Positions 1-8,587 of a DNA stretch of 49,347 bases are shown here, piece after piece; position 1 is the first letter of the stretch; every line of letters begins with the position of its first letter. Both the position numbers and the translations under genes were made by a program. Source of the DNA: Hungatella sp. UBA7603 (GTDB lineage: Bacteria > Bacillota > Clostridia > Lachnospirales > Lachnospiraceae); contig DLJZ01000022.1 in the NCBI GenBank assembly GCA_002478865.1, positions 1 through 49,347 on the forward strand, read 5' to 3'. The notes under the pieces were generated by a model. That model was not told where the DNA came from. It saw only the letters and a list, made by a program, of their open reading frames with translations, and did no database searches.

Positions 1-49
1 CTTCTGTTTTCAAAGTGCTTTGTTGTGTCTCTCGATCAGCAACTCATGT

Positions 50-78
50 AGTATATCACGCAGCGTTTCGTTTGTCAA
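50..78 (-). promoter_or_regulatory. Downstream promoter of a tandem, rRNA-type pair
   Basis: On the minus strand this is TTGACA (73-78), a 17-base spacer and TATACT (50-55), close to the sigma-A consensus. About 35 bases further on, at 4-13, the minus strand carries CTTTGAAAAC, a boxA-like sequence commonly seen in Firmicute rRNA leaders and spacers. No coding gene lies between the promoter and the window edge. I infer that it drives an rRNA operon, or possibly a tRNA cluster, located left of the window. Confidence 0.8.
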
Positions 79-147
79 CAACTTTTTTTATCTTCTTCAA
101 TCGACTTTTTTCGACTGCCGATGTGAGTTGTTCTCCATCGGATCTAT

Positions 148-176
148 AATATATCATGTCCCAAAGTGAATGTCAA
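148..176 (-). promoter_or_regulatory. Upstream promoter of the tandem pair
   Basis: On the minus strand TTGACA (171-176) is followed by a 17-base spacer and TATATT (148-153). It lies 98 bases upstream of the second promoter and points the same way. Two stacked near-consensus promoters are the usual arrangement ahead of rRNA operons in Bacillus and Clostridium. Bases 180-270, between this promoter and the terminator at 271-319, show no gene. Confidence 0.75.
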
Positions 177-270
177 GGGAATTTGTTGCATTTGTTTGAA
201 CAATTTTTCAGATTATGGTTTTTCTCTTGTATTATGGACATATTCTGCTATTTTCCCTTTGAGAATGGGA

Positions 271-319
271 AAAGAAAAAATCTACAAACCAAGTTATTCC
301 TACCTTTGTTTGTAGATTT
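271..319 (-). terminator. Terminator of the pfkA-to-CvpA gene group
   Basis: Arms 278-289 and 308-319 form a perfect 12-bp stem. On the minus strand the stem is followed by a T-rich run (complement of 271-280). It lies 37 bases after the CvpA-like stop codon. Confidence 0.85.
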
Positions 320-355
320 GTTTTAATTGCATATTGGATAAATACAACTTTTTCG

Positions 356-1090
356 TTATTTGAGCCCCCGCAGGACCCCTAGAACCATAAGATTCAGGAA
401 GTTATGATTGTATAGGTAGGAGAGCCACTTGCTAGCTTCTATTTGCCGAGATAGCGTAAGTCCCCATGTTGTACCTGAGAATGCGGTTATGAGGATGCAG
501 GCGAGCCAAAGAAAGACAAGACCTTGGATTCCACCTAGCAGAGCCCCCGCTATCTTATTCATTCCGGATATGATAGGAAGTCTTGCTATGATATCAAGCC
601 AGCTCACAATCAACTTCATGGCTAAATAGACCACTGCAAACAAGATGACAAACCCCACGGAATTTAATATCTTATTTGCAAGGAAGTTTCCAATGTAGTC
701 TGTAAACCCCTGCACTCCAAGGAGCTGATACATCTCGCTGTTGTTGTTTTCAATCAGAGCACTTTTCATATTCTGAGGCAGATCAAGCTTTTCGATGACT
801 GTCCGTTGAATGGACGGGACCTCAGAAGTGGTCTCACCTGTGTTATCTTCTCCCTGAAGGCCCACAGATTTTTTCATACTCTCGGATATCGTCTGCTGGA
901 GCTTTGTGTTCTCTTTTATATATCCTGTTACGGTTGGTAATGCAGCACGGACTATGGTAAGTGAAATAATCACCGCCAACATTGATACAACCAGCCGGAT
1001 AAATCCTTTGTGATGGCCATATAGAACCATTCCCAATAGGTAAATACCAGCTAATATTGATAACCAGTTTTCCATATAGAGCTTCGTCAT
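356..1090 (-). CDS. CvpA-like integral membrane protein
   Basis: 244 residues with hydrophobic segments at about 10-28, 31-50, 143-165 and 185-205. A hydrophilic stretch of about 80 residues lies between the second and third. This layout (two N-terminal helices, an external loop, C-terminal helices) and sequences such as GLVFLWLACILI fit the CvpA / colicin V production family, whose biochemical role in Firmicutes is not settled. The start codon overlaps the stop of the upstream HAD gene by four bases (ATGA), so translation is probably coupled. It is the last gene before the terminator at 271-319. Family assignment is moderate; membrane location is firm. Confidence 0.7.
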   Translation of the reverse strand: MTKLYMENWLSILAGIYLLGMVLYGHHKGFIRLVVSMLAVIISLTIVRAALPTVTGYIKENTKLQQTISESMKKSVGLQGEDNTGETTSEVPSIQRTVIEKLDLPQNMKSALIENNNSEMYQLLGVQGFTDYIGNFLANKILNSVGFVILFAVVYLAMKLIVSWLDIIARLPIISGMNKIAGALLGGIQGLVFLWLACILITAFSGTTWGLTLSRQIEASKWLSYLYNHNFLNLMVLGVLRGLK

Positions 1091-1920
1091 AATCGCCTTC
1101 CAAATACCAGGCGGTTGATAGCAGCTGCTACCCCGTCCTCATCATTCGTCTCTGTAATATAATTTGCTTCTGCCTTCAGTTCCTCACTTGCATTTTTCAT
1201 CGCGACTCCAACTCCTGCCATTCGAATCATGGTGAAGTCATTTTCTCCATCTCCAATTGCCATGGTCTGATCTCTAGAGATGCCCAGATGATCTGCAAGA
1301 CGGTAAATGGCTTCTCCTTTTGATGCACCAAGAGCGTTGATCTCTAGGTTGTTAGGAATGGAGGAGGTAACTAAAATATTATCCCACTTATCCAAATCTG
1401 CCCTTAATCTAGCTCGTCCCTCCATATCAGGGAAGAATAGGTTGATCTTCTCTACGGGCCTACCGGCTTTCTTTACATAGTCTATGATATTAGGATGAAT
1501 GTCTCTGGTGTTTTTGACCATCTCCTGCAATGCTTCTGATAGGCAATAATGGGATAGGTTTTCAAGAAACCTTCGTTCAGTGATTCCTCTTCCTTCTATA
1601 TAAGGATCATACATGACTGGATAGTCATTCACAAAATTCAGCAGTTCCATGGCCAGTTCCCAGGTAAGCATACGAGTATCGATTACGGTCTCTTTTTGCA
1701 GATCATGAATGACAGCACCATTGGTGGCTATGGCATATCTGATACCTTCTATACTTTTTAACTCTAACGGTATACCGTCTGCTGTACGTCCGGTACAGGG
1801 AACAATGATAATTCCGTTCTCAATACATTCAGATAGTGCCTTAAGATTGGTGTCTGAAAGCTGTTTTTTACTGTTTAACAATGTTCCATCCAAATCTAGT
1901 GCAATAAGCTTAATGTCCAA
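1087..1920 (-). CDS. Cof-type HAD-superfamily phosphatase
   Basis: 277 residues. Motif I is LDLDGTL at residues 8-14 (nucleophile and acid/base Asp) and the C-terminal motif is IGDGENDFTMI, which binds magnesium in the HAD superfamily. The long cap insertion between them is the Cof/IIB type. Such enzymes dephosphorylate sugar phosphates, flavin or related small phosphates; the substrate cannot be read from sequence. The start is TTG: GGAG lies 7 bases upstream, and an in-frame stop five codons further up excludes a longer form. It follows the TPR gene by 12 bases and overlaps the CvpA-like gene. Confidence 0.88.
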   Translation of the reverse strand: MDIKLIALDLDGTLLNSKKQLSDTNLKALSECIENGIIIVPCTGRTADGIPLELKSIEGIRYAIATNGAVIHDLQKETVIDTRMLTWELAMELLNFVNDYPVMYDPYIEGRGITERRFLENLSHYCLSEALQEMVKNTRDIHPNIIDYVKKAGRPVEKINLFFPDMEGRARLRADLDKWDNILVTSSIPNNLEINALGASKGEAIYRLADHLGISRDQTMAIGDGENDFTMIRMAGVGVAMKNASEELKAEANYITETNDEDGVAAAINRLVFGRRL

Positions 1921-1932
1921 TTTTATACTCCA

Positions 1933-4368
1933 TTAATATATGAAATGTTCTTCTTGTAATACTAGAAGTCCGTCTTTATCGTATTTGGAAGAAAATAGAT
2001 TCTTGAATCTCTTTCCAAAGGATGGTTTCTCTGCCCGGTCTGCAGCTTCTTCAATGAGGCCTTCTGCTGCCGATTTGCTCAGTGAGATACCGTCTTCTTC
2101 CATGATCTCAATTCTCTCATAAAGAGCGAGCATACTTTTGCCTGTAATGCTGCAATCGATTTCATTGGCGTAGCGGCAGGCATATTGAGCAAACTCATCA
2201 ATATCCATCTCCTCATTAGGAGCATAAGAAGCGGCTTCTTCACGTACGGATTGGCTAACTTCCTGGCTATTTGGCCTGCTCTGGGATTCTTTTTTGTTTT
2301 TGGAAAAGAATCCTTTCCGGGGAGCTGGTTTTTCTTCTATGGGTTCCTGGGAATTGTAATCTTCCTCAGGGGGATAATTGTTTTCATCTTCGTACCCATA
2401 GTCTTCCTGATAAGCGCCCTGAGAGTCATAAGAATTCTCTGTTTGGTAACTGGATTCTGGATTATAGGTTTCGACTTCCGCGTAATCAATCTCAGGCTGT
2501 TCTCTTAAGATCTGAGGTTGAGAGATGGGGCGCTGGGGTGCTGAAACGGGAGCTGCTTCTCCGCTTCCAATGCACTCAAACTTACTGGCAAGGGCGGGAT
2601 GCTCTCTGTGAAGAAGTTCCATTTGCTTTGGGTTGTCAATCAAAACGACAATCATTCCGCTGGTGTCCTGATCCATGATCTGATTTAGTTCAATCAGGGC
2701 ATCGGAAGTAAGATCTCCGGCTTCCTCAACAACAAGATCTTTTCCTGCAAGTTTATCTGCGCAGGCCAGTACTCCACGCTTCGAAAGCTTGGAACCGGTG
2801 ATCTTAGCAACTGGATTATTTACACCGTTTTCCTTATGAATCTGCTTTAAGGCTTCTACTGCCATGGAAAGACCCTTTTCAGGAGTTCTCGCTTCTATCA
2901 TAAGATGATTTCTTACAGGTGTCTCATCTAGTTCATCTTCCTCATAGAGGTCTTCAAACTGCAGATGGTCTGCCTGAGTGTAATTAGATTCTTCCCGAAT
3001 GGGCTCAAAATAACTTTCCTCTGAGAATTTATTTTCTAAATCGTATGATTCATAGGAAGGTTCTGCTTGGGCGAATGATTCCAACTCATCTTCTACCGTT
3101 GCAGCGGACTGTTCTTCGGCATTCAAGTTGCCTTCTTCGTAACTGTTGGCTTCCCCATAATTGTCGTAATCCAACTCCTGAGCATCCACTGCGCCGTACG
3201 GAAGAACACCGGATGCTTCCTCCAGATCATTCTGAGACAGTTCTGATTCTTCCATATTATAATGGTAAGCGTCAGATTCCTCTAAATTATAAGGGTGCAT
3301 CTGAGATTCAGATCCTTCTATGTCATACTGAGACAGCTGAGACTCATCTAGTCCTGGGCCTGTCAGGTTTTCTTCTTCGATCATAGGTCCCAAATTGGCT
3401 TCTAAGGATTCCTCTTCCTGTGAGAAATAAGATCCTTTTGGTCTTTTCACAGAGGTCATTGGACGTCCGACTCTTCGGATGTCTTCTAAGACTCTAGTGT
3501 GCTCCAGCTTTGGTTCCTCCTGAAGGACTGGTTCCTCATAGGATATCTTTGATAACTCTCTTGCCAAAGTTTCCTGAACATCGGCTTCCTCAATGGAGGT
3601 TTCTAAGTTGGAGGCCATAGAATTTTCTTCATATTGGAATTCAGGTTCTTGTGGAGCTGATTCTTCGTCGTAATATTCTTCCTCAGGTTCTGATTCTTCT
3701 GAAAGCATACTACCACTTCCATATCTCTGTTCCACTGCACGAAGTCTTGCTTCGTATTTGTCCCTATTTTCTACAAGGTCCATCTGATAATGGGTGAGAG
3801 GGGCATACTTAATCTTTAAGTCCATAGCCTTATCTACATATTTGCCAAGACCGAACATAAGCATTATCCGGTCACATGTTTCTACGCAGCGATCAGGCAT
3901 ACCAGCCAGGCTGTATAATTCTGCAAGCTCATATAACCATTTCTCGTCAAGCTCTACACTTGTGTAGGACTCCAGAGAATGAATGAGCTGCTGAGCTGGG
4001 GCTCCTTTTGATTTTAAAATCATGTAACGAAGTAGCTGCTGTCTGGGATCATCAGATGCCAGATCACCAAATTCTTTATAATATGCTTCCGCTTCTTCGA
4101 TATTGCCTTCTTTAATTGCCAGTTCTGCTAACTTATATAACAGGCGTTTTCCAATCGGTGCGCGCTCATAAGCCTGCAAAAGAATCCCTTTGGCTTCCTG
4201 ATATTCTTTGTTTTTCTCGTATACCATGGCTACCATGGATAGCAGATTGGTGTTGCGTACTCTTCTCCAGTCAATGGTATCGGCTATCTTCATAGCCGTC
4301 TCATAGTCTTCTTTGCCGACCAGTTTTTTGATCTGTTCAACCTTTATATTAAACTCGTACTTATCCAT
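1933..4368 (-). CDS. TPR protein with acidic linker and degenerate AAA-like domain
   Basis: About 811 residues in four parts. Residues 1-145 are helical repeats of TPR type (for example EEAEAYYKEFGDLA). Residues 205-480 are very acidic and rich in Glu, Ser and Tyr. Residues 483-598 resemble a CbxX/SpoVK-type AAA module: NHLMIEARTPEKGLS stands where HxLFxGxPGTGKT would be, LVVEEAGDL where Walker B would be, and a segment ending HPALASKFE matches the usual NPGLxSRF. The Walker A glycines and the GKT are gone, so ATP hydrolysis is unlikely. Residues about 725-811 are helical and could be a lid. An ATG three codons earlier has AGGAG directly against it; the second ATG lies 9 bases from the GGAG and was chosen. 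It lies between recR and the HAD gene. Function unknown. Confidence 0.7.
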   Translation of the reverse strand: MDKYEFNIKVEQIKKLVGKEDYETAMKIADTIDWRRVRNTNLLSMVAMVYEKNKEYQEAKGILLQAYERAPIGKRLLYKLAELAIKEGNIEEAEAYYKEFGDLASDDPRQQLLRYMILKSKGAPAQQLIHSLESYTSVELDEKWLYELAELYSLAGMPDRCVETCDRIMLMFGLGKYVDKAMDLKIKYAPLTHYQMDLVENRDKYEARLRAVEQRYGSGSMLSEESEPEEEYYDEESAPQEPEFQYEENSMASNLETSIEEADVQETLARELSKISYEEPVLQEEPKLEHTRVLEDIRRVGRPMTSVKRPKGSYFSQEEESLEANLGPMIEEENLTGPGLDESQLSQYDIEGSESQMHPYNLEESDAYHYNMEESELSQNDLEEASGVLPYGAVDAQELDYDNYGEANSYEEGNLNAEEQSAATVEDELESFAQAEPSYESYDLENKFSEESYFEPIREESNYTQADHLQFEDLYEEDELDETPVRNHLMIEARTPEKGLSMAVEALKQIHKENGVNNPVAKITGSKLSKRGVLACADKLAGKDLVVEEAGDLTSDALIELNQIMDQDTSGMIVVLIDNPKQMELLHREHPALASKFECIGSGEAAPVSAPQRPISQPQILREQPEIDYAEVETYNPESSYQTENSYDSQGAYQEDYGYEDENNYPPEEDYNSQEPIEEKPAPRKGFFSKNKKESQSRPNSQEVSQSVREEAASYAPNEEMDIDEFAQYACRYANEIDCSITGKSMLALYERIEIMEEDGISLSKSAAEGLIEEAADRAEKPSFGKRFKNLFSSKYDKDGLLVLQEEHFIY

Positions 4369-4397
4369 TATTTGCATCTCCTAACAAGGCAAATGAG

Positions 4398-4994
4398 TTA
4401 CAGTTCGATCCTGCCCTCTAGGGCCCGTAACAATGTAACCTCATCTATGTACTCTAAATCTCCTCCAACGGGTACCCCGCTGGCTATACGGGTAACTCTA
4501 ATTCCGGTGGGTTTGATCAGCTTGCTGATATACATGGCTGTTGTCTCGCCTTCAAGACTGGAATTAGTGGCAATAATCACCTCTTCTACATCTCCTTGCA
4601 GCCTCTGCATCAATTCTTTAAGCTTAATGTCTCCAGGTCCGATTCCCAACATAGGGGAAATGGCTCCATGAAGAACATGATAAACACCTTCAAACCTCCC
4701 GGTTTTTTCATAGGCAGCTAAATCTCTAGTATCTTCCACCACCATAATTACCTTATGATTGCGTTTTTCGCTCATACAAATAGGACATCGTTCCCGATCT
4801 GTCAGGGTAAAGCATTCCTTGCAGTAATGTACATTGCGTTTTGCTTCTGTAATGGATGAAGCAAGGCCTGACACTTGTTCCTCCGGCATGTTAATAATGT
4901 GAAACGCCAGACGTTGTGCGGATTTACTGCCAATGCCCGGAAGCTTTGACAGCTCTTCGATTAATTTTGTTATCTGACTGCTATAATAATCCAT
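4398..4994 (-). CDS. recR: Recombination mediator RecR
   Basis: 198 residues, the standard RecR length. It carries an N-terminal helix-hairpin-helix ([15 protein letters not shown]), a four-cysteine zinc finger (Cys58, 61, 70, 73) and a Toprim domain beginning [14 protein letters not shown]. RecR works with RecO and RecF to load RecA onto SSB-coated single-stranded gaps. The start lies two bases after the ybaB stop, so the two are translationally linked. dnaX-ybaB-recR is one of the most conserved orders in bacteria. Confidence 0.97.
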   Translation of the reverse strand: MDYYSSQITKLIEELSKLPGIGSKSAQRLAFHIINMPEEQVSGLASSITEAKRNVHYCKECFTLTDRERCPICMSEKRNHKVIMVVEDTRDLAAYEKTGRFEGVYHVLHGAISPMLGIGPGDIKLKELMQRLQGDVEEVIIATNSSLEGETTAMYISKLIKPTGIRVTRIASGVPVGGDLEYIDEVTLLRALEGRIEL

Positions 4995-4996
4995 AA

Positions 4997-5353
4997 TTAG
5001 AACGGAAAGCCTCCGCCTAAACCACCGCCAAGCCCTCCGGTAAGCTTAGCCATTGCTGAACTGTTCTCTTCCTCCATCTGGCGGAAAGCTTCATTGGTGG
5101 CTGCCATAATTAAGTCCTCTAACATCTCAATGTCTTCTGGATCAACGACTTCCTGGGATAACTTTACAGCTGTCACTTCTTTTTTACCAGATACTGTGAC
5201 ACTCACAGCTCCGCCGCCTGAAGTTGCAGTGTATGCCTTATCCTCAAGAGTTTTTGTTGTCTCTTCCATCTGACGCTGCATCTTCTGTGCCTGCTTCATT
5301 AAATTGTTCATATTACCAGGCATTGCGCCTGGAAAACCGCCACGTTTTGCCAT
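4997..5353 (-). CDS. YbaB/EbfC family nucleoid-associated protein
   Basis: 118 residues. The N terminus is Gly/Met-rich ([15 protein letters not shown]), followed by a helix ([16 protein letters not shown]), a central beta-sheet with [15 protein letters not shown], and a Gly-rich tail. This is the YbaB/EbfC fold, a small dimer that binds DNA with little sequence preference. AGGAGG lies about 10 bases before the ATG. It sits between dnaX and recR as in most bacteria. Confidence 0.95.
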   Translation of the reverse strand: MAKRGGFPGAMPGNMNNLMKQAQKMQRQMEETTKTLEDKAYTATSGGGAVSVTVSGKKEVTAVKLSQEVVDPEDIEMLEDLIMAATNEAFRQMEEENSSAMAKLTGGLGGGLGGGFPF

Positions 5354-5380
5354 GGGATTTGTCCTCCTGATTTTCTTTTT

Positions 5381-6949
5381 TTAGTCTTCTATTGTAACTT
5401 CCATTAAGATGTTTGTCTTTAAATCTTCCTCGCTGACGTAAATGGTATCCAGGCGTTCGCCTCCGCCGCGAAGTCTTGTCTTAAAGTCAATGGACTTTTT
5501 GTAATGATCTTCAACGTATCGTTTCAAATTAGTGATAACCGCTTCCCGGCTTCCGATCAGGTAATTGCTCTGGTCGTCAAAAACAATACATAACAAGCTT
5601 TCTCCGGCTGGTTCCACTACCGTATCCCGAAAACTGGCTCTGATTGGGCCTCCTAATTCTCGGGTGATCTTTCCCCATTCGCTGCGGACTAAATTCAAAT
5701 CCTCTAGCTGGCCTTTTGGCAAAGTTACACGCTCCGAAGGAGTCATCTCATCTTCTGGTACCGATGCCTCTTTTGGTGTGGCACTTACCACGACTCCATG
5801 TTCCATCTGCTTTTCTATCAATTTGATTCTCTCAATGAGGGAGTCTAAGTTCTCTTCCATCTGAGGGCGGGTCAATTTTATGAGTGCGACCTCAATGAGG
5901 ACCCGTTTCTGAGAAGCATATCTAAGCTGGTTTGAGAGATCTGAAAATATCCGGATATAACGAAGCAGTGTCTCCTGGTCAACCTGGTTGCTATCCTCTT
6001 TTAAGAGGCTTTGGTTTTCCGTTGACATATCAAGTAAGTTATCTGCATCGTCTACGGATTTTAGAATGAGAAGATTTCTCAAATACCAGATGAAGTCTAC
6101 TACGAACTGACCGAGTTCTCTTCCCTGGATTACCATCTCCTCAAGACAGGTGATACAGTCCTTTGTCCGGTTCTCTGTAACTGCACGAAACATCGTTCCA
6201 AATACAGTTGTATCCACAGCACCTAGGACGTCTAAGACGTTATCATAAGTAAGCATCTCTCCATAATGGAACGCAATGCACTGGTCAAGCAAGCTTAAGG
6301 CATCTCTTAAGGCACCGTCAGCCGATTTAGCGATATAGGTTATGGCTTTTTCTTCTACCTGTATGTGTTCGGCGGCAATAAGTTCCTTTAAATGATCTGC
6401 AATGGTCTCTACTGTAATTCGTTTAAAATCATATCTTTGACAGCGAGACATTACCGTTACCGGAATCTTTTGCACCTCTGTGGTAGCTAAAATAAATATA
6501 ACGTAGGAGGGAGGCTCTTCTAAGGTCTTTAACAGTGCGTTAAAGGCTCCTGTAGATAACATATGAACCTCATCGATGATATAAACACGGTATTTGCCTT
6601 CTGTAGGCGGATACTGGACCTGATCTCTGATCTCCCTGATGTTCTCCACGCCATTGTTTGATGCTGCATCGATCTCTGATACATTAAGAGAGGCTCCGGC
6701 TGCGATGTTCTTACAGGTGGCGCATTCTCCGCAAGGACTTCCGTCCTTTGGCTGCTCACAGTTAACTGCCTTCGCAAAGATCTTTGCTATACTTGTCTTA
6801 CCGGTACCTCTGGTCCCGCAAAACAAATATGCATGTCCAATACGCCCGGATACGATCTGGTTTTTTAATGTTTGTACGATATGGTCCTGACCCTTTACAT
6901 CCGAAAAGGACGAGGGACGCCATTTTCGATACAATGCCGTATATGACAT
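5381..6949 (-). CDS. dnaX: DNA polymerase III subunit gamma/tau
   Basis: 522 residues from the start chosen here. It begins MSYTALYRKWRP as is typical. Walker A is GTRGTGKTS at 45-53, a zinc module uses Cys64, 73, 76 and 79, and Walker B/DEVH is IIDEVHMLS. It is the clamp-loader motor that assembles the sliding clamp and links polymerase to helicase. A TTG nine codons upstream keeps the frame open but overlaps the pfkA stop; the ATG at 6949 has AAGGAG at 9 bases and is preferred. I could not identify a programmed frameshift site by eye. Confidence 0.96.
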   Translation of the reverse strand: MSYTALYRKWRPSSFSDVKGQDHIVQTLKNQIVSGRIGHAYLFCGTRGTGKTSIAKIFAKAVNCEQPKDGSPCGECATCKNIAAGASLNVSEIDAASNNGVENIREIRDQVQYPPTEGKYRVYIIDEVHMLSTGAFNALLKTLEEPPSYVIFILATTEVQKIPVTVMSRCQRYDFKRITVETIADHLKELIAAEHIQVEEKAITYIAKSADGALRDALSLLDQCIAFHYGEMLTYDNVLDVLGAVDTTVFGTMFRAVTENRTKDCITCLEEMVIQGRELGQFVVDFIWYLRNLLILKSVDDADNLLDMSTENQSLLKEDSNQVDQETLLRYIRIFSDLSNQLRYASQKRVLIEVALIKLTRPQMEENLDSLIERIKLIEKQMEHGVVVSATPKEASVPEDEMTPSERVTLPKGQLEDLNLVRSEWGKITRELGGPIRASFRDTVVEPAGESLLCIVFDDQSNYLIGSREAVITNLKRYVEDHYKKSIDFKTRLRGGGERLDTIYVSEEDLKTNILMEVTIED

Positions 6950-6962
6950 GCTGATTGACTCC

Positions 6963-8042
6963 TTATTCGTCTCCAAAGCTTATGCCTATCATCTTGGCTT
7001 GCTTGACGATAGAGCATTGGGGATCGACTGTTTTTAATTTACCGGCAACTTCGGCTAGCGGCATCTTCACAATATCATTGTTTTGTACCGCAACCATGTT
7101 TCCAAATTCTTTGTTTTTAATAAGCATCGCTGCTTCTGCTCCAAGCCTGGTGGATAGAACACGGTCATAAGGACAGGGATCTCCTCCCCTTTGCATATGG
7201 CCTGGGACGGTAACTCGTACCTCCTGGCCTGTCCGCTCCGTGATCATGGCTCCAATTTCGTAAGCAATGGATGGATAGACAACTCCGCTTTTCTTTTTTT
7301 CTTTCAGCTCTTTTTTGGAAAGAGCTGCATTCTCTTTTGAAATAGCTCCCTCGGCAACGGCTATGATGGAAAACTTCTTACCGTTTCTCGTTCGGGCCTT
7401 AAGGGCCTCGATTACTATATCGAGATCATAGGGGAGCTCAGGAAGGAGAATGATATCAGCTCCTCCTGCAATGCCGGCATGTAAGGTAAGCCAGCCTACC
7501 TTATGCCCCATAACCTCCACGATAAAAACTCTGCCGTGGGAAGCGGCTGTGGTATGGATGCAGTCAATGGCATTGGTTGCCACATTCATGGCGCTCTGGA
7601 ATCCAAACGTCATATCAGTTCCCCATAAATCATTATCAATGGTTTTTGGGAGTGAAACTACGTTAAGCCCCTCTTCACGAAGAAGATTGGCTGTCTTCTG
7701 GCTTCCGTTGCCTCCTAATACCACGAGGCATTCCAGTTTCAGTTTTTTATATGTGTGCTTCATGGCTTCCACCTTGTCAAGGCCGTCTGCATCTGGTGTT
7801 CGCATAAGCTTAAACGGCTGTCTTGAAGTACCAAGGATGGTTCCGCCTTTTGTCAAAATTCCGGAAAATTCTTCGGGTCTCATAATGCGGTAAACCGTGT
7901 AAATCAGACCCTTATAACCATCTTCAAATCCTATGATTTCTATATCTTCGAACATCCGGTAAAGTGCTTTTGCCACGCCACGCATGGTTGCGTTAAGGCT
8001 TTGGCAATCTCCTCCGCTTGTCAGCATTCCAATTCTCATCAT
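6963..8042 (-). CDS. pfkA: 6-phosphofructokinase family enzyme
   Basis: 359 residues of the PfkA fold: GMLTSGGDCQSLNA at the N terminus, the catalytic PKTIDND motif, and VEVMGHKVGWL in the sugar-phosphate region. The phosphoryl-donor loop reads GGNGS rather than GGDGS, so the aspartate equivalent to E. coli Asp103 is Asn while the following Gly (typical of ATP users) is kept. ATP or pyrophosphate use cannot be settled from sequence. Two ATGs lie in tandem; AGAGG is 9 bases before the first. It lies between SRP RNA and dnaX, where many Firmicutes have nothing. Confidence 0.85.
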   Translation of the reverse strand: MMRIGMLTSGGDCQSLNATMRGVAKALYRMFEDIEIIGFEDGYKGLIYTVYRIMRPEEFSGILTKGGTILGTSRQPFKLMRTPDADGLDKVEAMKHTYKKLKLECLVVLGGNGSQKTANLLREEGLNVVSLPKTIDNDLWGTDMTFGFQSAMNVATNAIDCIHTTAASHGRVFIVEVMGHKVGWLTLHAGIAGGADIILLPELPYDLDIVIEALKARTRNGKKFSIIAVAEGAISKENAALSKKELKEKKKSGVVYPSIAYEIGAMITERTGQEVRVTVPGHMQRGGDPCPYDRVLSTRLGAEAAMLIKNKEFGNMVAVQNNDIVKMPLAEVAGKLKTVDPQCSIVKQAKMIGISFGDE

Positions 8043-8091
8043 GAAAGCACACCTCTTCTTAGATTAGATTTGTCATTATAAAATAGGTACT

Positions 8092-8097
8092 ATTATA
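8092..8097 (-). promoter_or_regulatory. Possible -10 box for pfkA
   Basis: The minus strand reads TATAAT here, about 50 bases before pfkA. I could not find a convincing -35 at the proper distance, so the site is tentative. Bases 8043-8205 otherwise hold only AT-rich leader sequence. Confidence 0.3.
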
Positions 8098-8205
8098 CCC
8101 ATTTTATTCTCAATTATAATACAAAGGGGAATGGCGAGCAAGGGAAAACTTCATTATAATAGAAAAATAAGAAAAATTTAAACTAGATATCATGGAAATG
8201 TAAAA

Positions 8206-8237
8206 GACACCGCAAAACAGAGTCTGTTTTCGGCGTC
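8206..8237 (-). terminator. Terminator hairpin of the SRP RNA gene
   Basis: On the minus strand an almost perfect stem, GACGCCGAAAACAG paired with the complementary arm, closes on a few bases and is followed by TTTTAC. It ends the SRP RNA transcript. Confidence 0.75.
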
Positions 8238-8548
8238 CGATGAACTTTATATTTAATCCGTGCGTCTCACTTTGAACCGCTACCACAGGCGTTACCCTGA
8301 TAGTTAACTCAGTCCAGGCACCCTCACGGCACACAGTAACATTCATTTAGTGCTGCTGCATTCCTGCCCTGACACGGTTCACGAAGTACTGTTGCGTAAG
8401 ACCCAAACGTCATCGCCACTTTTCAGGGGCAGCCCTACAGTAGCCGGCCCTGGGTGAGACATCACCCCTGCTAGAGCGGATTGCAGGTACAGGGCACCGC
8501 TATCTCCCCGGCTGCACGGAAACTTTATGACATTTTAATGTATAACCG
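8206..8548 (-). ncRNA. ffs: Signal recognition particle RNA, large Bacillus/Clostridium type
   Basis: The domain IV core is visible on the minus strand at about 8345-8385: CAGG-GCA-GGAA-TGC-AGCAGC, a GGAA tetraloop on a three-pair stem flanked by the SRP asymmetric loop that binds Ffh. The 5' part contains GCAATCCGCTCTAGCAGGG, typical of the Alu-like domain in the long Firmicute form. The ends are inferred from a consensus promoter (8555-8583) and a terminator (8206-8237); the mature RNA is probably shorter, about 270-280 bases. The short open frame seen across this region is not a gene. Position next to tadA and upstream of dnaX matches B. subtilis. Confidence 0.9.
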
Positions 8549-8554
8549 CTGTTA

Positions 8555-8583
8555 AGTATACATGGTAACATGAGTATTGTCAA
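8555..8583 (-). promoter_or_regulatory. SRP RNA promoter
   Basis: On the minus strand TTGACA (8578-8583) is followed by a 17-base spacer and TATACT (8555-8560), a near-perfect sigma-A promoter. It starts four bases after the tadA stop codon. Confidence 0.88.
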
Positions 8584-8587
8584 GGTT

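Noticed and set aside
2185..2678. Hydrophobic open frames on the + strand
   Set aside because: They lie antisense to the Glu-rich linker of the TPR protein; complement of acidic codons reads as hydrophobic residues.
8110..8346. 78-codon open frame on the minus strand
   Set aside because: It falls in the 3' part of the SRP RNA and its terminator and has no ribosome site.
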